The translations under genes and the position numbers were made by a program. Below the pieces are notes generated by a model. The model saw only the letters and a program-made list of their open reading frames with translations. It made no database searches and was not told the DNA's origin. From positions 1 to 28,583 of the forward strand of contig CAAFWX010000379.1 of assembly GCA_900766795.1 (NCBI GenBank): DNA of 28,583 nucleotides, given 5' to 3'. This DNA is from Oscillospiraceae bacterium. GTDB lineage: Bacteria > Bacillota_A > Clostridia > Oscillospirales > Ruminococcaceae. Below, one piece after another: positions 7,527 to 15,627 of the stretch (its first letter is position 1; each line of letters starts with the position of its first letter).

Positions 7527-8210
7527 TCAGGCTCCCTCCTCGCGCGGAATGATGATGGTTTTCCCGTTTTTGTCAGCGGTCATGAGAAACACCTGCGACA
7601 CGGACAGCTTCTTCTCGCGAAGCTGCTGCATAAGCCAGCCCGTGCCAAGCCCGAGAATTTGAAGCTGCTCGTTGTCCGTAACCCCGTCGCGTATGATGAC
7701 TGACGGCGGGTTTTCGGTGCTGCCGCCCTCGCTGACGTCCTTTTTTGAAGCCGTCTGATAGTCCTTTTTTTGAAGGAAGTTTATCTTTCCCGTGGTTTCG
7801 ACGATGGCAAACTGAATCTCGCTCAAATCGAAAATCTGCTGCTCGCGCATGGCTTCCGTGAGGTCGTCAACGGTATATCGCAGGCGGCGCATTTCTTTTT
7901 GCAGGATAACTCCCTCCGAAATAATAATGCGCGGCGAACCTATCATAAGCTTTCTGAAATTTGGGGATTTAAGCATAATCTGCGACACAATGACGTCCAG
8001 ACAAACAAGCGTTACAATCGGGACGATTCCCATAATCATCGGGATAGAGCTGTCCTCGACGGGGATTGCCGCGATGTTGGAAATGAGAATAGTCACCACC
8101 AGCTCCGAGGGCTGAAGCTCTCCTAGCTGCCGCTTTCCCATAAGCCTGAGGGAAAGGGCGATGACGATATACAGCACACACGCTCTTATGAGAACGATTG
8201 CCAAGAGCAC
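7527..8210 (-). CDS. DUF421 (YetF-like) membrane protein
   Basis: The protein has 227 residues. It has three hydrophobic helices in the first 85 residues with the characteristic MGKRQLGELQPSELVV after the first. A cytoplasmic alpha/beta DUF421 domain follows (about 90-220, SPRIIISEGVILQKEMRRLRYTVDDL...). YetF-type proteins of Bacillus include spore and germination-associated members, but the function is not established. The start is GTG at 8210 or TTG at 8204: AGAAGG lies only 2 bases from the former and 8 bases from the latter, so TTG is at least as good. No clear promoter was found in 8211-8342. The downstream DUF4363 gene is joined without a gap. Confidence 0.88.
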   Translation of the reverse strand: MLLAIVLIRACVLYIVIALSLRLMGKRQLGELQPSELVVTILISNIAAIPVEDSSIPMIMGIVPIVTLVCLDVIVSQIMLKSPNFRKLMIGSPRIIISEGVILQKEMRRLRYTVDDLTEAMREQQIFDLSEIQFAIVETTGKINFLQKKDYQTASKKDVSEGGSTENPPSVIIRDGVTDNEQLQILGLGTGWLMQQLREKKLSVSQVFLMTADKNGKTIIIPREEGA

Positions 8211-8342
8211 GACCTTCTTTCCTGCAAATTGATTTCCATTGTATTGTTTCTTTGCAAAGCGCGATTTATTCTCTGCCGCGGCAAAATAATACGATTTTTG
8301 TGTTCAAAAGCAGGACAGATTGAGTATTTTTTCCCCGCCCCC

Positions 8343-8371
8343 TTGAAAAATCTTCCGCAATAGGGTATAAT
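8343..8371 (+). promoter_or_regulatory. Sigma-A promoter of the M50-scpA-scpB run
   Basis: TTGAAA (8343-8348), 17-base spacer, TATAAT (8366-8371). The 283-base gap 8211-8493 holds this promoter and the leader described separately; I see nothing assignable in 8211-8342. Confidence 0.8.
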
Positions 8372-8493
8372 ATAAGATACGTCAGATAATACCGTACAAG
8401 ACGAAAGCCGTTTTTTGTCCGGTTCTGCCGCAGTAGTTTTTGACCCATGTGTATACGGCAGCGCGCTGCCGTTGAAAGGAAGATTCTTTTTTT
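8372..8493 (+). other. Untranslated leader with a perfect 16-bp palindrome
   Basis: The leader is about 120 bases. CGGCAGCGCGCTGCCG at 8456-8471 is a perfect palindrome that ends just before the ribosome site AGGA (8477-8480), which is itself 13 bases from the ATG. It may form a hairpin next to the ribosome site, or bind a dimeric protein. No known riboswitch consensus was recognised. Confidence 0.5.
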
Positions 8494-9213
8494 ATGCTGA
8501 CAAACGTGTTCCACAGGCTGAGAGGGCCGGTATTTGAACTCTTTGATTTTATTGCGGGCAAAACCGAGTTCGCAAGCGTTGTTGTTGCGTTCTTCGCGGC
8601 ATTTGTTGTTATCTTTGTTGTGTTTCCCATTCACGAGTGCGCTCATGCCTTGATGGCAAAGGCGCTGGGCGACGACACCGCAGAGCGGCAGGGCAGGCTC
8701 ACGCTTAATCCGTTCGCTCACATTGATTTGCGCGGCGCAATCCTGATTTGCTTTTGCAACATCGGCTGGGCAAAGCCTACACCCGTTGACATTCGCAACT
8801 GCCGTAAGGTAAGTATGCGCACCGCAAACGCTCTTGTTGCTTTTGCAGGACCGCTTGCCAACGTCCTCATGGCTTACCTGTTCATGATTATCTTCAAGCT
8901 TATCGCAATGAACGCCGAGTTCAGCGAAACCACCTACTACATCGTGATGGCTGTCGCGCAGGTCATTCAGATAAACCTCTATCTCGGTGTGTTCAACCTT
9001 GTTCCAATCCCGCCTTTTGACGGCTATCACATTCTTGCAAGCTTCCTGCCGCCCAAAGCGCTGATTTGGTTTGAGAGAAACCAGCAGATTATCTATTGGA
9101 TTTTCTTCATCTTCCTGCTGATGGGCTATGCTTCCATTCCGCTTTCCTATGCTTCAAGCGCTCTTATGTGGGTGCTCGACAAGATGAGCTTCTTCTTGGG
9201 CACGATTTTCTGA
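8494..9213 (+). CDS. Site-2 protease family (M50) membrane metalloprotease
   Basis: The 239-residue protein has the S2P zinc site: HECAH (H47, E48, H51) in a hydrophobic helix, and NLVPIPPFDG (about 168-177) with the third ligand D176. The rest is hydrophobic with about six membrane helices. M50 proteases cleave within membranes; members of this shorter group lack the PDZ domain found in RseP, and their substrates are mostly unknown. It is the first gene of the run leading to scpA; its stop is 7 bases from the scpA start, with TGAGG overlapping the stop. Known neighbours in Clostridia agree with this order. The start ATG has AGGA at an unusually long spacing. Confidence 0.92.
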   Translation: MLTNVFHRLRGPVFELFDFIAGKTEFASVVVAFFAAFVVIFVVFPIHECAHALMAKALGDDTAERQGRLTLNPFAHIDLRGAILICFCNIGWAKPTPVDIRNCRKVSMRTANALVAFAGPLANVLMAYLFMIIFKLIAMNAEFSETTYYIVMAVAQVIQINLYLGVFNLVPIPPFDGYHILASFLPPKALIWFERNQQIIYWIFFIFLLMGYASIPLSYASSALMWVLDKMSFFLGTIF

Positions 9214-9220
9214 GGCAGAA

Positions 9221-9949
9221 ATGGCAGAGATAAACTACAAGCTTGATGTGTTTGAGGGTCCTCTCGACCTGCTTCTTCTGCTGATTCAAAAGCACAAGCT
9301 GAACATCATGGACATCGAGATAAGCGTGCTGTTTGAGCAGTTCATGCTGTATCTCGAGCGCATGACCGAAGCGAATATAGAGGTCACGTCGGATTTCCTT
9401 GAAATGGCAGCGCAGCTTATCCTGATGAAATCCGCGAGCCTGCTCCCGAAAGAGGAAGCCGAGCAGATGAAGCGCGAGCTTCAGGGCGCGCTTGTGGAGC
9501 TTGCTCTGGCGAAAACGATGGCTGAGAAGCTTCGCGCACGCTGGCTCGGCGATGTGATTTTCGTCCGAGAGCCGATGCCGCTTGAAGTGGACATGTCCTA
9601 CCGCAGAAAGCATCTTCCCGAGGAGCTGCTTCTCGCGTACAGCAAGATTTCCGATAAAAACAAGCGCAGGGCGGAGCTTCAGCGCCACCCCGTAAAGCCC
9701 GTTGTTGCGAAAAGCTACGTCACGGTGTTCACGGGGGTTATGTCGGTGCTCAAAGCGCTGCGCAAAAGCCAAAGCGTCAGTATGCAGGAGCTGTACGAGG
9801 GTCAGCCCCGATCGCGAAAGGTTGCGACCTTTCTTGCGATACTTGAGCTGTCCAAGGACGGCAGAATAATCATCTCCGACGACGGCGAGAGCATACGTCT
9901 TGCCCTGCGCGGCGACAGAAAGGGGAGTGCGTCCGATGAAGTTCAGTGA
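9221..9949 (+). CDS. scpA: Segregation and condensation protein A
   Basis: ScpA is the kleisin of the SMC-ScpAB condensin complex, bridging SMC heads during chromosome segregation. The 242-residue length fits. The N-terminal motif DVFEGPLDLLLLLIQKHKLNI (residues 8-28) is diagnostic, followed by the coiled region and a C-terminal winged helix (about 160-235) that binds the SMC head. It lies seven bases downstream of the M50 gene and overlaps scpB by 14 bases, so the two subunits are coupled in translation. Confidence 0.95.
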   Translation: MAEINYKLDVFEGPLDLLLLLIQKHKLNIMDIEISVLFEQFMLYLERMTEANIEVTSDFLEMAAQLILMKSASLLPKEEAEQMKRELQGALVELALAKTMAEKLRARWLGDVIFVREPMPLEVDMSYRRKHLPEELLLAYSKISDKNKRRAELQRHPVKPVVAKSYVTVFTGVMSVLKALRKSQSVSMQELYEGQPRSRKVATFLAILELSKDGRIIISDDGESIRLALRGDRKGSASDEVQ

Positions 9950-10508
9950 GGGAATGGCGGCAATCGAAGCGGTGCTGTTTGCAAGCGGCGAGCCGATTGA
10001 GCTTGAAAAGCTTGCGGAAGCGACAGAAATCGAAGCGGAGCTTGTAGACAAGATGGTCGAGCGCCTGAACGACAGATACAGCGAAATCGGAAGCGCGCTT
10101 GTCATAGGCAGACTTGGCAGCAGCTTTCAGCTTATGACCCGCGCGGAGTATTCCCGCTTCATAAAGGCGGCTCTCGAAAACCGCAGACAGGCGCCGCTGT
10201 CGCAGGCAGCGATGGAGGTGCTTGCCATCGTGGCGTATAACCAGCCCGTGACAAGGGGCTTTGTTGAGCAGGTGCGCGGCGTTGACAGCTCGGGCGTTGT
10301 AAGGAGCCTTGTCGAGCGAAATCTTCTCGAGGAGCACGGCAGACTGGAGGACGTGCCAGGCAGACCCATTGCCTACCGCACAACGGAGAACTTCCTGCGC
10401 TGCTTCGGCATGGAGGGGCTTGGCTCGCTTCCTGCAATTCCAAACAGCACCGACCAGATAAACATAGAGGAATACGAGGAAATGCTGGAGGAGCAGAGCG
10501 GCGAATAA
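9936..10508 (+). CDS. scpB: Segregation and condensation protein B
   Basis: ScpB dimerises on the ScpA kleisin in the condensin complex. From ATG 9936 it has 190 residues, standard for the family, made of two winged-helix domains. The start was chosen because AGGGGAG lies about 8 bases upstream and the N-terminus MKFSEGMAAIEAVLFASGEPI is the usual ScpB start; an earlier in-frame start at 9900 would add 12 residues within scpA. NQPVTRGFVEQVRGVDSSGVVRSL and RPIAYRTTENFL are characteristic. The gene overlaps the scpA end by 14 bases. Confidence 0.95.
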   Translation: MKFSEGMAAIEAVLFASGEPIELEKLAEATEIEAELVDKMVERLNDRYSEIGSALVIGRLGSSFQLMTRAEYSRFIKAALENRRQAPLSQAAMEVLAIVAYNQPVTRGFVEQVRGVDSSGVVRSLVERNLLEEHGRLEDVPGRPIAYRTTENFLRCFGMEGLGSLPAIPNSTDQINIEEYEEMLEEQSGE

Positions 10509-10539
10509 CGACAAAAACCTCTGAAAGGGCGGTGAAGCA

Positions 10540-11259
10540 TTGGGCTGGCTGATATTCTTTGTGATTGTTGTGCTGATTCTGCTGCTGCTTCTGAGTTCTC
10601 TCAAGGTGGAGTTCGCATATGACGGCGACATCAGACTAAGGGTGAGCTATCTGTTTTTCACCATCTTCAAATACCCTGCCGACAAGAAGAAAACGAAAAG
10701 AAAAAAACGCGGCAAATCGGAGAAAACCGATAAAACCGACAAAACCCCCGAGCAATCCGAGGGCGCTGCGGCAGAAGCCTCCGAGGAATCGGGGGAAGCC
10801 GCGCCGCAATCGGGCAAATCGGTAAACAAATCCGAGAAAAAGGGCGCTGCGAAGAAAAAGCTGTCTTTGGCGGAAATCATTGAGGTCGCGAAGCTTGTGC
10901 TCGACAGCCTCGGAAAGCCGCTCAAAAAGCTGCTGAAGCGCTCGCAGATTCATCACATGCTGATAAACATAACCTGCGGCGGCGAGGATGCGGCAGCGGC
11001 GGCGCTGAATTTCGGAAAGATGAACATTCTTGTGGGGAATGCGCTCGGCTGGCTTGCAAGCTTCTTTACGCTTGAGCCTGCCGATGATATTCATATTGGC
11101 GTTGATTTTTACAGCGAGGATACCAAAGCGGAGGTATCCTTTGTGCTAAAGGCTTCGGTGCTGACGGCGCTTGCTTTTTTGCTGACGCTTGTCGGACGCG
11201 CTGTGCGTTACTATCTGAAAAATCCGGGGGCGCAAAAAGCCGTCGGAAAGCTTATCTGA
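10540..11259 (+). CDS. ytfI: DUF2953 family protein (YtfI-like)
   Basis: The 239-residue protein starts with TTG at 10540 (GGGCGGTG upstream), with one N-terminal membrane helix (about 3-20). A low-complexity, highly charged linker follows at about 47-105 (Lys, Glu, Asp, Ser and Thr; KTDKTDKTPEQ, KKGAAKKK). The conserved domain after it has the signature ITCGGEDAAAAALNFG typical of DUF2953. In B. subtilis ytfI is directly upstream of ytfJ, as here; a role in sporulation or germination is suggested by this pairing but not shown. The linker length varies between species. Confidence 0.86.
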   Translation: MGWLIFFVIVVLILLLLLSSLKVEFAYDGDIRLRVSYLFFTIFKYPADKKKTKRKKRGKSEKTDKTDKTPEQSEGAAAEASEESGEAAPQSGKSVNKSEKKGAAKKKLSLAEIIEVAKLVLDSLGKPLKKLLKRSQIHHMLINITCGGEDAAAAALNFGKMNILVGNALGWLASFFTLEPADDIHIGVDFYSEDTKAEVSFVLKASVLTALAFLLTLVGRAVRYYLKNPGAQKAVGKLI

Positions 11260-11305
11260 AAGACGAAGCCCCTTTGCGGGCATGAACTGAAAGGAGTAAT
11301 TATTT

Positions 11306-11701
11306 ATGGCAGAAAAACATCCTATCGAGGGCATTATGGGAGTTTCCATGGACAAAATCCGCGAGATGGTTGACGTAAACACCATCATCGGCGAGCCGAT
11401 AACCGCCCCCGAGGGCACGGTTATTATCCCTGTGTCGAAGGTTGCCTTTGGCTTTGCGAGCGGCGGCAGCGACCTGCCCGTGCAGACCGCAGAGAAGTTC
11501 GCGGGCGGCGCAGGCGCAGGAGTTACCGTCAAGCCCGAAGCGTTCATCGTCATCAAAAAGGACGGCAGCGTGCAGCTTCTCGAAATGGGCAAGGCTTCCA
11601 GCCCTGTTGAGGGCGTTGTTGACGCCATTCCGGGAATTATCGAAACCATTAAGTCAATGGTTCCCAAAAAGGACGACAAGGAGGAAAAGACCGAGGAATA
11701 A
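11306..11701 (+). CDS. ytfJ: GerW / YtfJ family sporulation protein
   Basis: The protein has 131 residues, with the YtfJ-type sequence throughout: MGVSMDKIREMVDVNTIIGEP, TVIIPVSKVAFGFASGGSD and the GGGAGAGV-type glycine run (FAGGAGAGVTVKPEAFIVI). The C-terminus ends in a charged KDDKEEKTEE tail. GerW (YtfJ) is needed for L-alanine-type germination in B. subtilis; the exact biochemical role is unknown. AAGGAG lies at a good distance before the ATG at 11306. The short intergenic stretch 11260-11305 contains a small GCCC/GGGC hairpin. Confidence 0.92.
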   Translation: MAEKHPIEGIMGVSMDKIREMVDVNTIIGEPITAPEGTVIIPVSKVAFGFASGGSDLPVQTAEKFAGGAGAGVTVKPEAFIVIKKDGSVQLLEMGKASSPVEGVVDAIPGIIETIKSMVPKKDDKEEKTEE

Positions 11702-11724
11702 TTCTCCGTCTTTTCGGCAATAAT

Positions 11725-11749
11725 ATCCCCCGAACAGAAATGGGGGGAT
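11725..11749 (+). promoter_or_regulatory. Hairpin occluding the ribosome site of the dac gene
   Basis: ATCCCCC (11725-11731) and GGGGGAT (11743-11749) pair across an 11-base loop. The right arm is the only ribosome-binding sequence of the D-Ala-D-Ala carboxypeptidase gene (ATG 11754), so the fold would hide it. Whether this regulates translation is an inference. Confidence 0.5.
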
Positions 11750-11753
11750 TTAC

Positions 11754-12875
11754 ATGAAAAGAATGGTGTGCGTTGTTTTGTGTGCGGCGGTGCTTTCGCT
11801 GTTTCCCGTGTGGGGGCTTCGCGCGGCGGCGGAGCCGTCGGTGTCGGCGGTAAGTTCCGTTGTAATCGAAGCCGAAACGGGTACGGTTCTCTGGGAGAGC
11901 AATGCCTATGAGCGCCGCGCAATGGCGAGCACCACGAAAATAATGACCGCGATACTGACCATAGAAGCGGGCGACCTCGACAGGGAGTTCACCGTTGACC
12001 CCTACGCCATCATGGTTGAGGGCACGTCTATGGGGTTGCGCGAGGGCGACCGCGTTTCGCGGCGCGACCTGCTTTACGGGATTCTTCTGCCCTCGGGAAA
12101 CGACGCGGCAAACGCCGCCGCGGTGAGCGTTTCGGGCAGTATAGAGCGGTTTGCGGAGCTTATGAACGAAAAGGCAGCGGAGCTTGGACTTTCCGACACC
12201 CATTTTGTCACACCCTCAGGGCTTGACGCCGAGGGGCACTACACCACCGCCTACGACCTTGCGCAGCTTGCCGCGTATGCCATGAAAAACGAGGTTTTCC
12301 GCTCGGTTGTCTGCTGCAAAAGCGCGGAGGTTGAGTTCGGAAACCCGCCCTACAAGCGCACGCTGTACAACTCGAACAAGCTGCTTTCCCGCTATGAGGG
12401 CGCTGTCGGCGTGAAAACGGGTTTCACCGACAACGCGCGGCGCTGCCTTGTTTCGGCGGCGGAGCGCGACGGGGTGACGCTGGTTGCGGTGACGCTGAAC
12501 GCTCCTGACGACTGGAACGACCACGAAAAAATGCTGGACTACGGCTTTTCAAGGTTAAGCGCCTACCCGCTTGAAACCGGGGTGTCAGCCTGCGTGAATG
12601 TGGCGGGCACGGGCGAGAGCGTGGGAGTGTACGCACAGCCGGCAACGCTTGCCCTGACCCCGGAGCAGAGAGTGCGGCTGGAGCGGCGCGTGCTGCTGCC
12701 GCGTATGGTGTACGGCGGGGTGAAAAAGGGCGAGGAGCTTGGTTGCGTTCAGTTTATTCTTGACGGGAAATGCGTAAAAAGCTGCCCGCTTCTTAGCGAG
12801 AGGGAGGTTGCCGCGGAAAGCGGCGAGCTTAGCTTTTGGCAGAAGCTTTTGAGCAGCATAGGAATATACGTCTGA
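11754..12875 (+). CDS. dacF: D-alanyl-D-alanine carboxypeptidase (PBP5/DacF type)
   Basis: A secreted or membrane-attached serine carboxypeptidase that trims the terminal D-Ala of peptidoglycan stem peptides. It has 373 residues, a signal peptide at about 1-26, and the three active-site motifs: S59-T-T-K62, S114-G-N116 and K221-T-G223. A C-terminal PBP5_C beta domain follows at about 265-350. The last 15 residues (ELSFWQKLLSSIGIYV) are amphipathic and could be the membrane anchor. In other Firmicutes this position after ytfJ and before rluB is held by dacF/dacB-type genes, with roles in the spore cortex. A family-level call is sure; the exact paralogue is not. Confidence 0.92.
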   Translation: MKRMVCVVLCAAVLSLFPVWGLRAAAEPSVSAVSSVVIEAETGTVLWESNAYERRAMASTTKIMTAILTIEAGDLDREFTVDPYAIMVEGTSMGLREGDRVSRRDLLYGILLPSGNDAANAAAVSVSGSIERFAELMNEKAAELGLSDTHFVTPSGLDAEGHYTTAYDLAQLAAYAMKNEVFRSVVCCKSAEVEFGNPPYKRTLYNSNKLLSRYEGAVGVKTGFTDNARRCLVSAAERDGVTLVAVTLNAPDDWNDHEKMLDYGFSRLSAYPLETGVSACVNVAGTGESVGVYAQPATLALTPEQRVRLERRVLLPRMVYGGVKKGEELGCVQFILDGKCVKSCPLLSEREVAAESGELSFWQKLLSSIGIYV

Positions 12876-12905
12876 CAGCTTTGCGCGGGACGGTTGGAGG
12901 AAAAC

Positions 12906-13682
12906 ATGGAGAAAATCAGAATACAGAAGATAATCGCAGACAGCGGCTACTGCTCCCGCAGAAAAGCGGAGGAATACATCGAGCGCGGCTATGTCACCGT
13001 AAACGGCAGGGCGGTATCGCTCGGCGACAAAGCCGACCCTGCCGCCGACCTTATCAGAGTGGGGGAGGACGAGATTTCCTCACAGCGCGCTGAAAAGCGC
13101 TACATAATGCTGAACAAGCCGCGCGGCTATGTCACCACAATGCAGGACGAAAAAGGCAGAAAGACTGCCGCGGATTTGCTCGATGGGATAAACGAGCGGC
13201 TTTACCCCGTGGGACGGCTTGACAGAAATTCCGAGGGGTTGCTTATCTTCACGAACGACGGCGAGTTCGCGAACGACATCATGCACCCGTCAAAGCACGT
13301 CAGCAAGACCTACCGCGTAACGATTGACGGCAGGGTGAGCGAGGAGCAGCTTTCCCGCCTTATGTCGGGCGTGGAGCTGGACGACGGCTCGGTGACGCTG
13401 CCCTGCAACGTTGAGGTGCTTGTGGAGGAGCCTGAGCGCACCGTTTTGCGCTTTGTCATCAAGCAGGGGCTTAACCGCCAGATACGCCGCATGTGCGCGG
13501 CTGTGGGGCTTAATGTCGGCAGGCTTCGCAGGACGGCTGTGGGCGGCGTGAAGCTTGGAATGCTTAAGCCCGGCGAGTGGCGCGACCTCACTAAAGACGA
13601 GCTTCGCGTGCTGCGTGCCGCTGTCGGAAGCGGCGCGAGAAAGCAGCCGAACGCTTCCTCGAAAAGAGGGTCAAGGAGATAA
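12906..13682 (+). CDS. rluB: 23S rRNA pseudouridine synthase, RluB/RsuA family
   Basis: The 258-residue protein has an N-terminal S4 RNA-binding domain (about 3-52, IRIQKIIADSGYCSRRKAEEYI) and an RsuA/RluB catalytic domain with GRLDRNSEGLL carrying catalytic D106. Substrate would be 23S rRNA helix 89-like uridine; RluB versus RsuA specificity cannot be proven from sequence alone. The C-terminus is basic (KQPNASSKRGSRR). The start ATG 12906 is chosen because TTGGAGG (12894-12900) sits 5 bases before it; a TTG at 12894 would place the ribosome site inside the gene. It closes the scpA-to-rluB synteny and is followed by a strong terminator. Confidence 0.92.
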   Translation: MEKIRIQKIIADSGYCSRRKAEEYIERGYVTVNGRAVSLGDKADPAADLIRVGEDEISSQRAEKRYIMLNKPRGYVTTMQDEKGRKTAADLLDGINERLYPVGRLDRNSEGLLIFTNDGEFANDIMHPSKHVSKTYRVTIDGRVSEEQLSRLMSGVELDDGSVTLPCNVEVLVEEPERTVLRFVIKQGLNRQIRRMCAAVGLNVGRLRRTAVGGVKLGMLKPGEWRDLTKDELRVLRAAVGSGARKQPNASSKRGSRR

Positions 13683-13690
13683 CCGAATAG

Positions 13691-13732
13691 GCGGTGGTTT
13701 GTGCAAAGTGCTGAAAAAACCACCGCTTTTTT
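13691..13732 (+). terminator. Rho-independent terminator after rluB
   Basis: Arms GCGGTGGTTT (13691-13700) and AAACCACCGC (13717-13726), 16-base loop, followed by six T. Confidence 0.9.
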
Positions 13733-13782
13733 GCTTAATATACATCATAAAAGAAAAAATGGGGAAATGCGAAAAAATTTAC

Positions 13783-13811
13783 TTGTTATTTCGCGCATAA
13801 TGTAGTATAAT
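13783..13811 (+). promoter_or_regulatory. Sigma-A promoter of the carboxyl-transfer operon
   Basis: TTGTTA (13783-13788), 17-base spacer, TATAAT (13806-13811). The leader to the first gene is about 80 bases and includes GGGGTG...CGCCCC that could pair. Confidence 0.7.
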
Positions 13812-13896
13812 TATTGTGGACTAATTTTTGGCTGGGGTGTACTATGCCTGTTTTGCGGTGTTTCGCCCCGCCATATATAGCAATGGAGGAGACAAA

Positions 13897-15222
13897 ATGG
13901 CGTTTACAAAGACTTTGGCTGAAATGGAGCAGAGCGTTCCTGACAGCGATGCAAGAAAAAGGCTGACCGCGCTTTTTGACGAGGACAGCTTCAGGGAGTT
14001 GGACAAGTTCATGTCTGCGGACGGCGAGCTGAGTTCTGTTGTTGCAGGCTACGGCACCGTCAACGGTGCGTGCGCATACGCGTTCGCGCAGGACGTGAGC
14101 GTAAAGGGCGGCGCAGTGAACACAAGCGCTGCACTCAAGATAAAGAAGATTTACGAACTGGCAGCAAAGGTTGGCGCTCCCGTTGTCGGAGTTTTCGACA
14201 GCAAGGGCGGCGACATCAACGAGGGCATGGCTGTGCTCTCCGCTTACGGCGACATCATGAAGGCTTCCGCAAATATCTCGGGCGTTGTTCCTCAGATTGC
14301 GGTTATCTGCGGAGTTTGCGCGGGCGCTGCCGCAATGGTTGCTGCGATGGCTGACGTTACCATCATGACCGAGAAGGCAGAGCTGTTCATGACCGCTCCG
14401 TTCAACACTCCCGACGGCAAGCTTGAGGGCGCAGGCAAGGCTGTAAACGCAGCCAAGTCCGGCGTATGCAGCATTCTTGCCAAGGACGACGCAGACGCAA
14501 TCGCAAAGGCAAAGAAGCTGGTTGCTGTTCTTCCCGCAAACAATGTTTCCCTCGCAGGAAACGATGATTTCGCCGCAAACGACGCGGCAGTTTCCGCAGG
14601 GCTTAAGGGCGCAGACCTTGTTGCGGCTCTCGCTGACAAGAACAGCGTTGTTGAGCTTGGCGCAGAGTTCGGCACCGCCGCTTACACCGCGCTCGCTTCC
14701 ATTAACTGGGCAACAGTTGCTTTTGTTGCAACCAACAAGGCTGCAAAGCTTACCGCTGCCGACTGCGCGAAGATTGCACGCTTCGTTCAGTTCGCCGACG
14801 TATTCTCCATTCCTGTCGTAACGCTCGTTGACACCGAGGGCTTTGAAGGTTCCTCGAGCGCCGAGCTTGCAGGCAGCGTCCGCGACTGCGCAAAGCTTGC
14901 TCAGGTATATGCCGCTGCTACCACCGCAAAGGTGAACATCATCACCGGCAAGGCATACGGCGCAGCTTACGCAGCGTTTGACAGCGCCGATATCTCCTAC
15001 GCATGGGAGAATGCTGCCATTGCTCCCATGTCCCCCGAGGCAGGAAAGGTATTCATGGGCGAGGAGCTTGTGACTTCTCCCTTTGCAGCCGCTTCTCTGG
15101 GCATGGTTGACGGCGTGATTGCCGCAGAGGACACTGCCGAAGCGCTTCTGTCCGCTGTTGAGCTTGTTGCAGGCAAGAGGGTAGCTGCTCCCACAAGAAA
15201 GCACGCAAACTTCGCATTCTGA
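13897..15222 (+). CDS. Short biotin-dependent carboxyltransferase (PccB / transcarboxylase 12S-like)
   Basis: Two crotonase-like halves are visible: N-half with GTVNGACAYAFAQDVSVKGGA (53-73), DSKGGDINEG (101-110) and GVCAGAAAMVAA; C-half with NKAAKLTAADCAKIARFVQFAD, IPVVTLVDTEGF, KAYGAAYAAF and NYAW-like YAWENAAIAPM. These match propionyl-CoA carboxylase beta / methylmalonyl-CoA transcarboxylase 12S subunits. The protein is only 442 residues, versus about 510-525, because the N-terminal extension and inter-domain parts are short. The usual SGGARIQEG oxyanion-hole motif is changed to SKGGDINEG and GFLPG to GFEGS. It would move carboxyl groups to or from biotin using a CoA ester; substrate not proven. 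GGAGGAG precedes ATG 13897; an ORF start at 13828 has no ribosome site. First gene of three; strongly biased codon use suggests high expression. Confidence 0.85.
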   Translation: MAFTKTLAEMEQSVPDSDARKRLTALFDEDSFRELDKFMSADGELSSVVAGYGTVNGACAYAFAQDVSVKGGAVNTSAALKIKKIYELAAKVGAPVVGVFDSKGGDINEGMAVLSAYGDIMKASANISGVVPQIAVICGVCAGAAAMVAAMADVTIMTEKAELFMTAPFNTPDGKLEGAGKAVNAAKSGVCSILAKDDADAIAKAKKLVAVLPANNVSLAGNDDFAANDAAVSAGLKGADLVAALADKNSVVELGAEFGTAAYTALASINWATVAFVATNKAAKLTAADCAKIARFVQFADVFSIPVVTLVDTEGFEGSSSAELAGSVRDCAKLAQVYAAATTAKVNIITGKAYGAAYAAFDSADISYAWENAAIAPMSPEAGKVFMGEELVTSPFAAASLGMVDGVIAAEDTAEALLSAVELVAGKRVAAPTRKHANFAF

Positions 15223-15250
15223 TAAAAAATATTTTGAGAGGTACATAAAA

Positions 15251-15610
15251 ATGAAAAGATATACAATCACCGTAAACGGCACCGCATATGATGTAACTGT
15301 TGACGAGGCTGACGGCTCTGCTGCTCCTGTTGCAGCTGCTCCCGCTCCCAAGGCTGCTCCCAAGAAGGCAGCCGCTCCCGCTCCCGCAGCAGGCGGCGCT
15401 TCCATCACCGCTCCCATGCGCGGCACCATCGTTGACGTTAAGGTTAAGGTCGGCGACAAGATTACAAACGGCACTGTTGTCGCTGTTCTCGAGGCAATGA
15501 AGATGGAGAACGACATCGTTGCCGACAAGGACGGAGTTGTTGCTTCCGTATGCGTAAACAAGGGCGACGCTGTTGAAACAGGCGCTGCCGTAATCACCAT
15601 CAACGCATAA
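15251..15610 (+). CDS. Biotin carboxyl carrier protein
   Basis: The 119-residue protein has the biotinyl domain at about 48-119 with the motif EAMKMEN; biotin is expected on K84. The first 20 residues form a short beta segment (KRYTITVNGTAYDVTV) seen in transcarboxylase 1.3S and OadC-like carriers. An Ala/Pro/Lys linker follows (about 24-48). It is the mobile carrier between the neighbouring carboxyltransferase and the 5S-like subunit. GAGAGG lies 9 bases or so before the ATG. The gene sits 28 bases after the carboxyltransferase and 17 bases before the last gene. Confidence 0.94.
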   Translation: MKRYTITVNGTAYDVTVDEADGSAAPVAAAPAPKAAPKKAAAPAPAAGGASITAPMRGTIVDVKVKVGDKITNGTVVAVLEAMKMENDIVADKDGVVASVCVNKGDAVETGAAVITINA

Positions 15611-15627
15611 TTTCGGAGGAAAAAATA

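Noticed and set aside
8382..8630. Open frames on the minus strand over the M50 leader and start
   Set aside because: Low-complexity products opposite a clear gene with its own promoter.
13786..15603. Open frame of 605 codons on the minus strand opposite the carboxyltransferase and biotin carrier
   Set aside because: It lies antisense to clear conserved genes and is a by-product of their strong RNY codon bias; its product is Leu/Val/Cys-rich without any domain and has no promoter or ribosome site.
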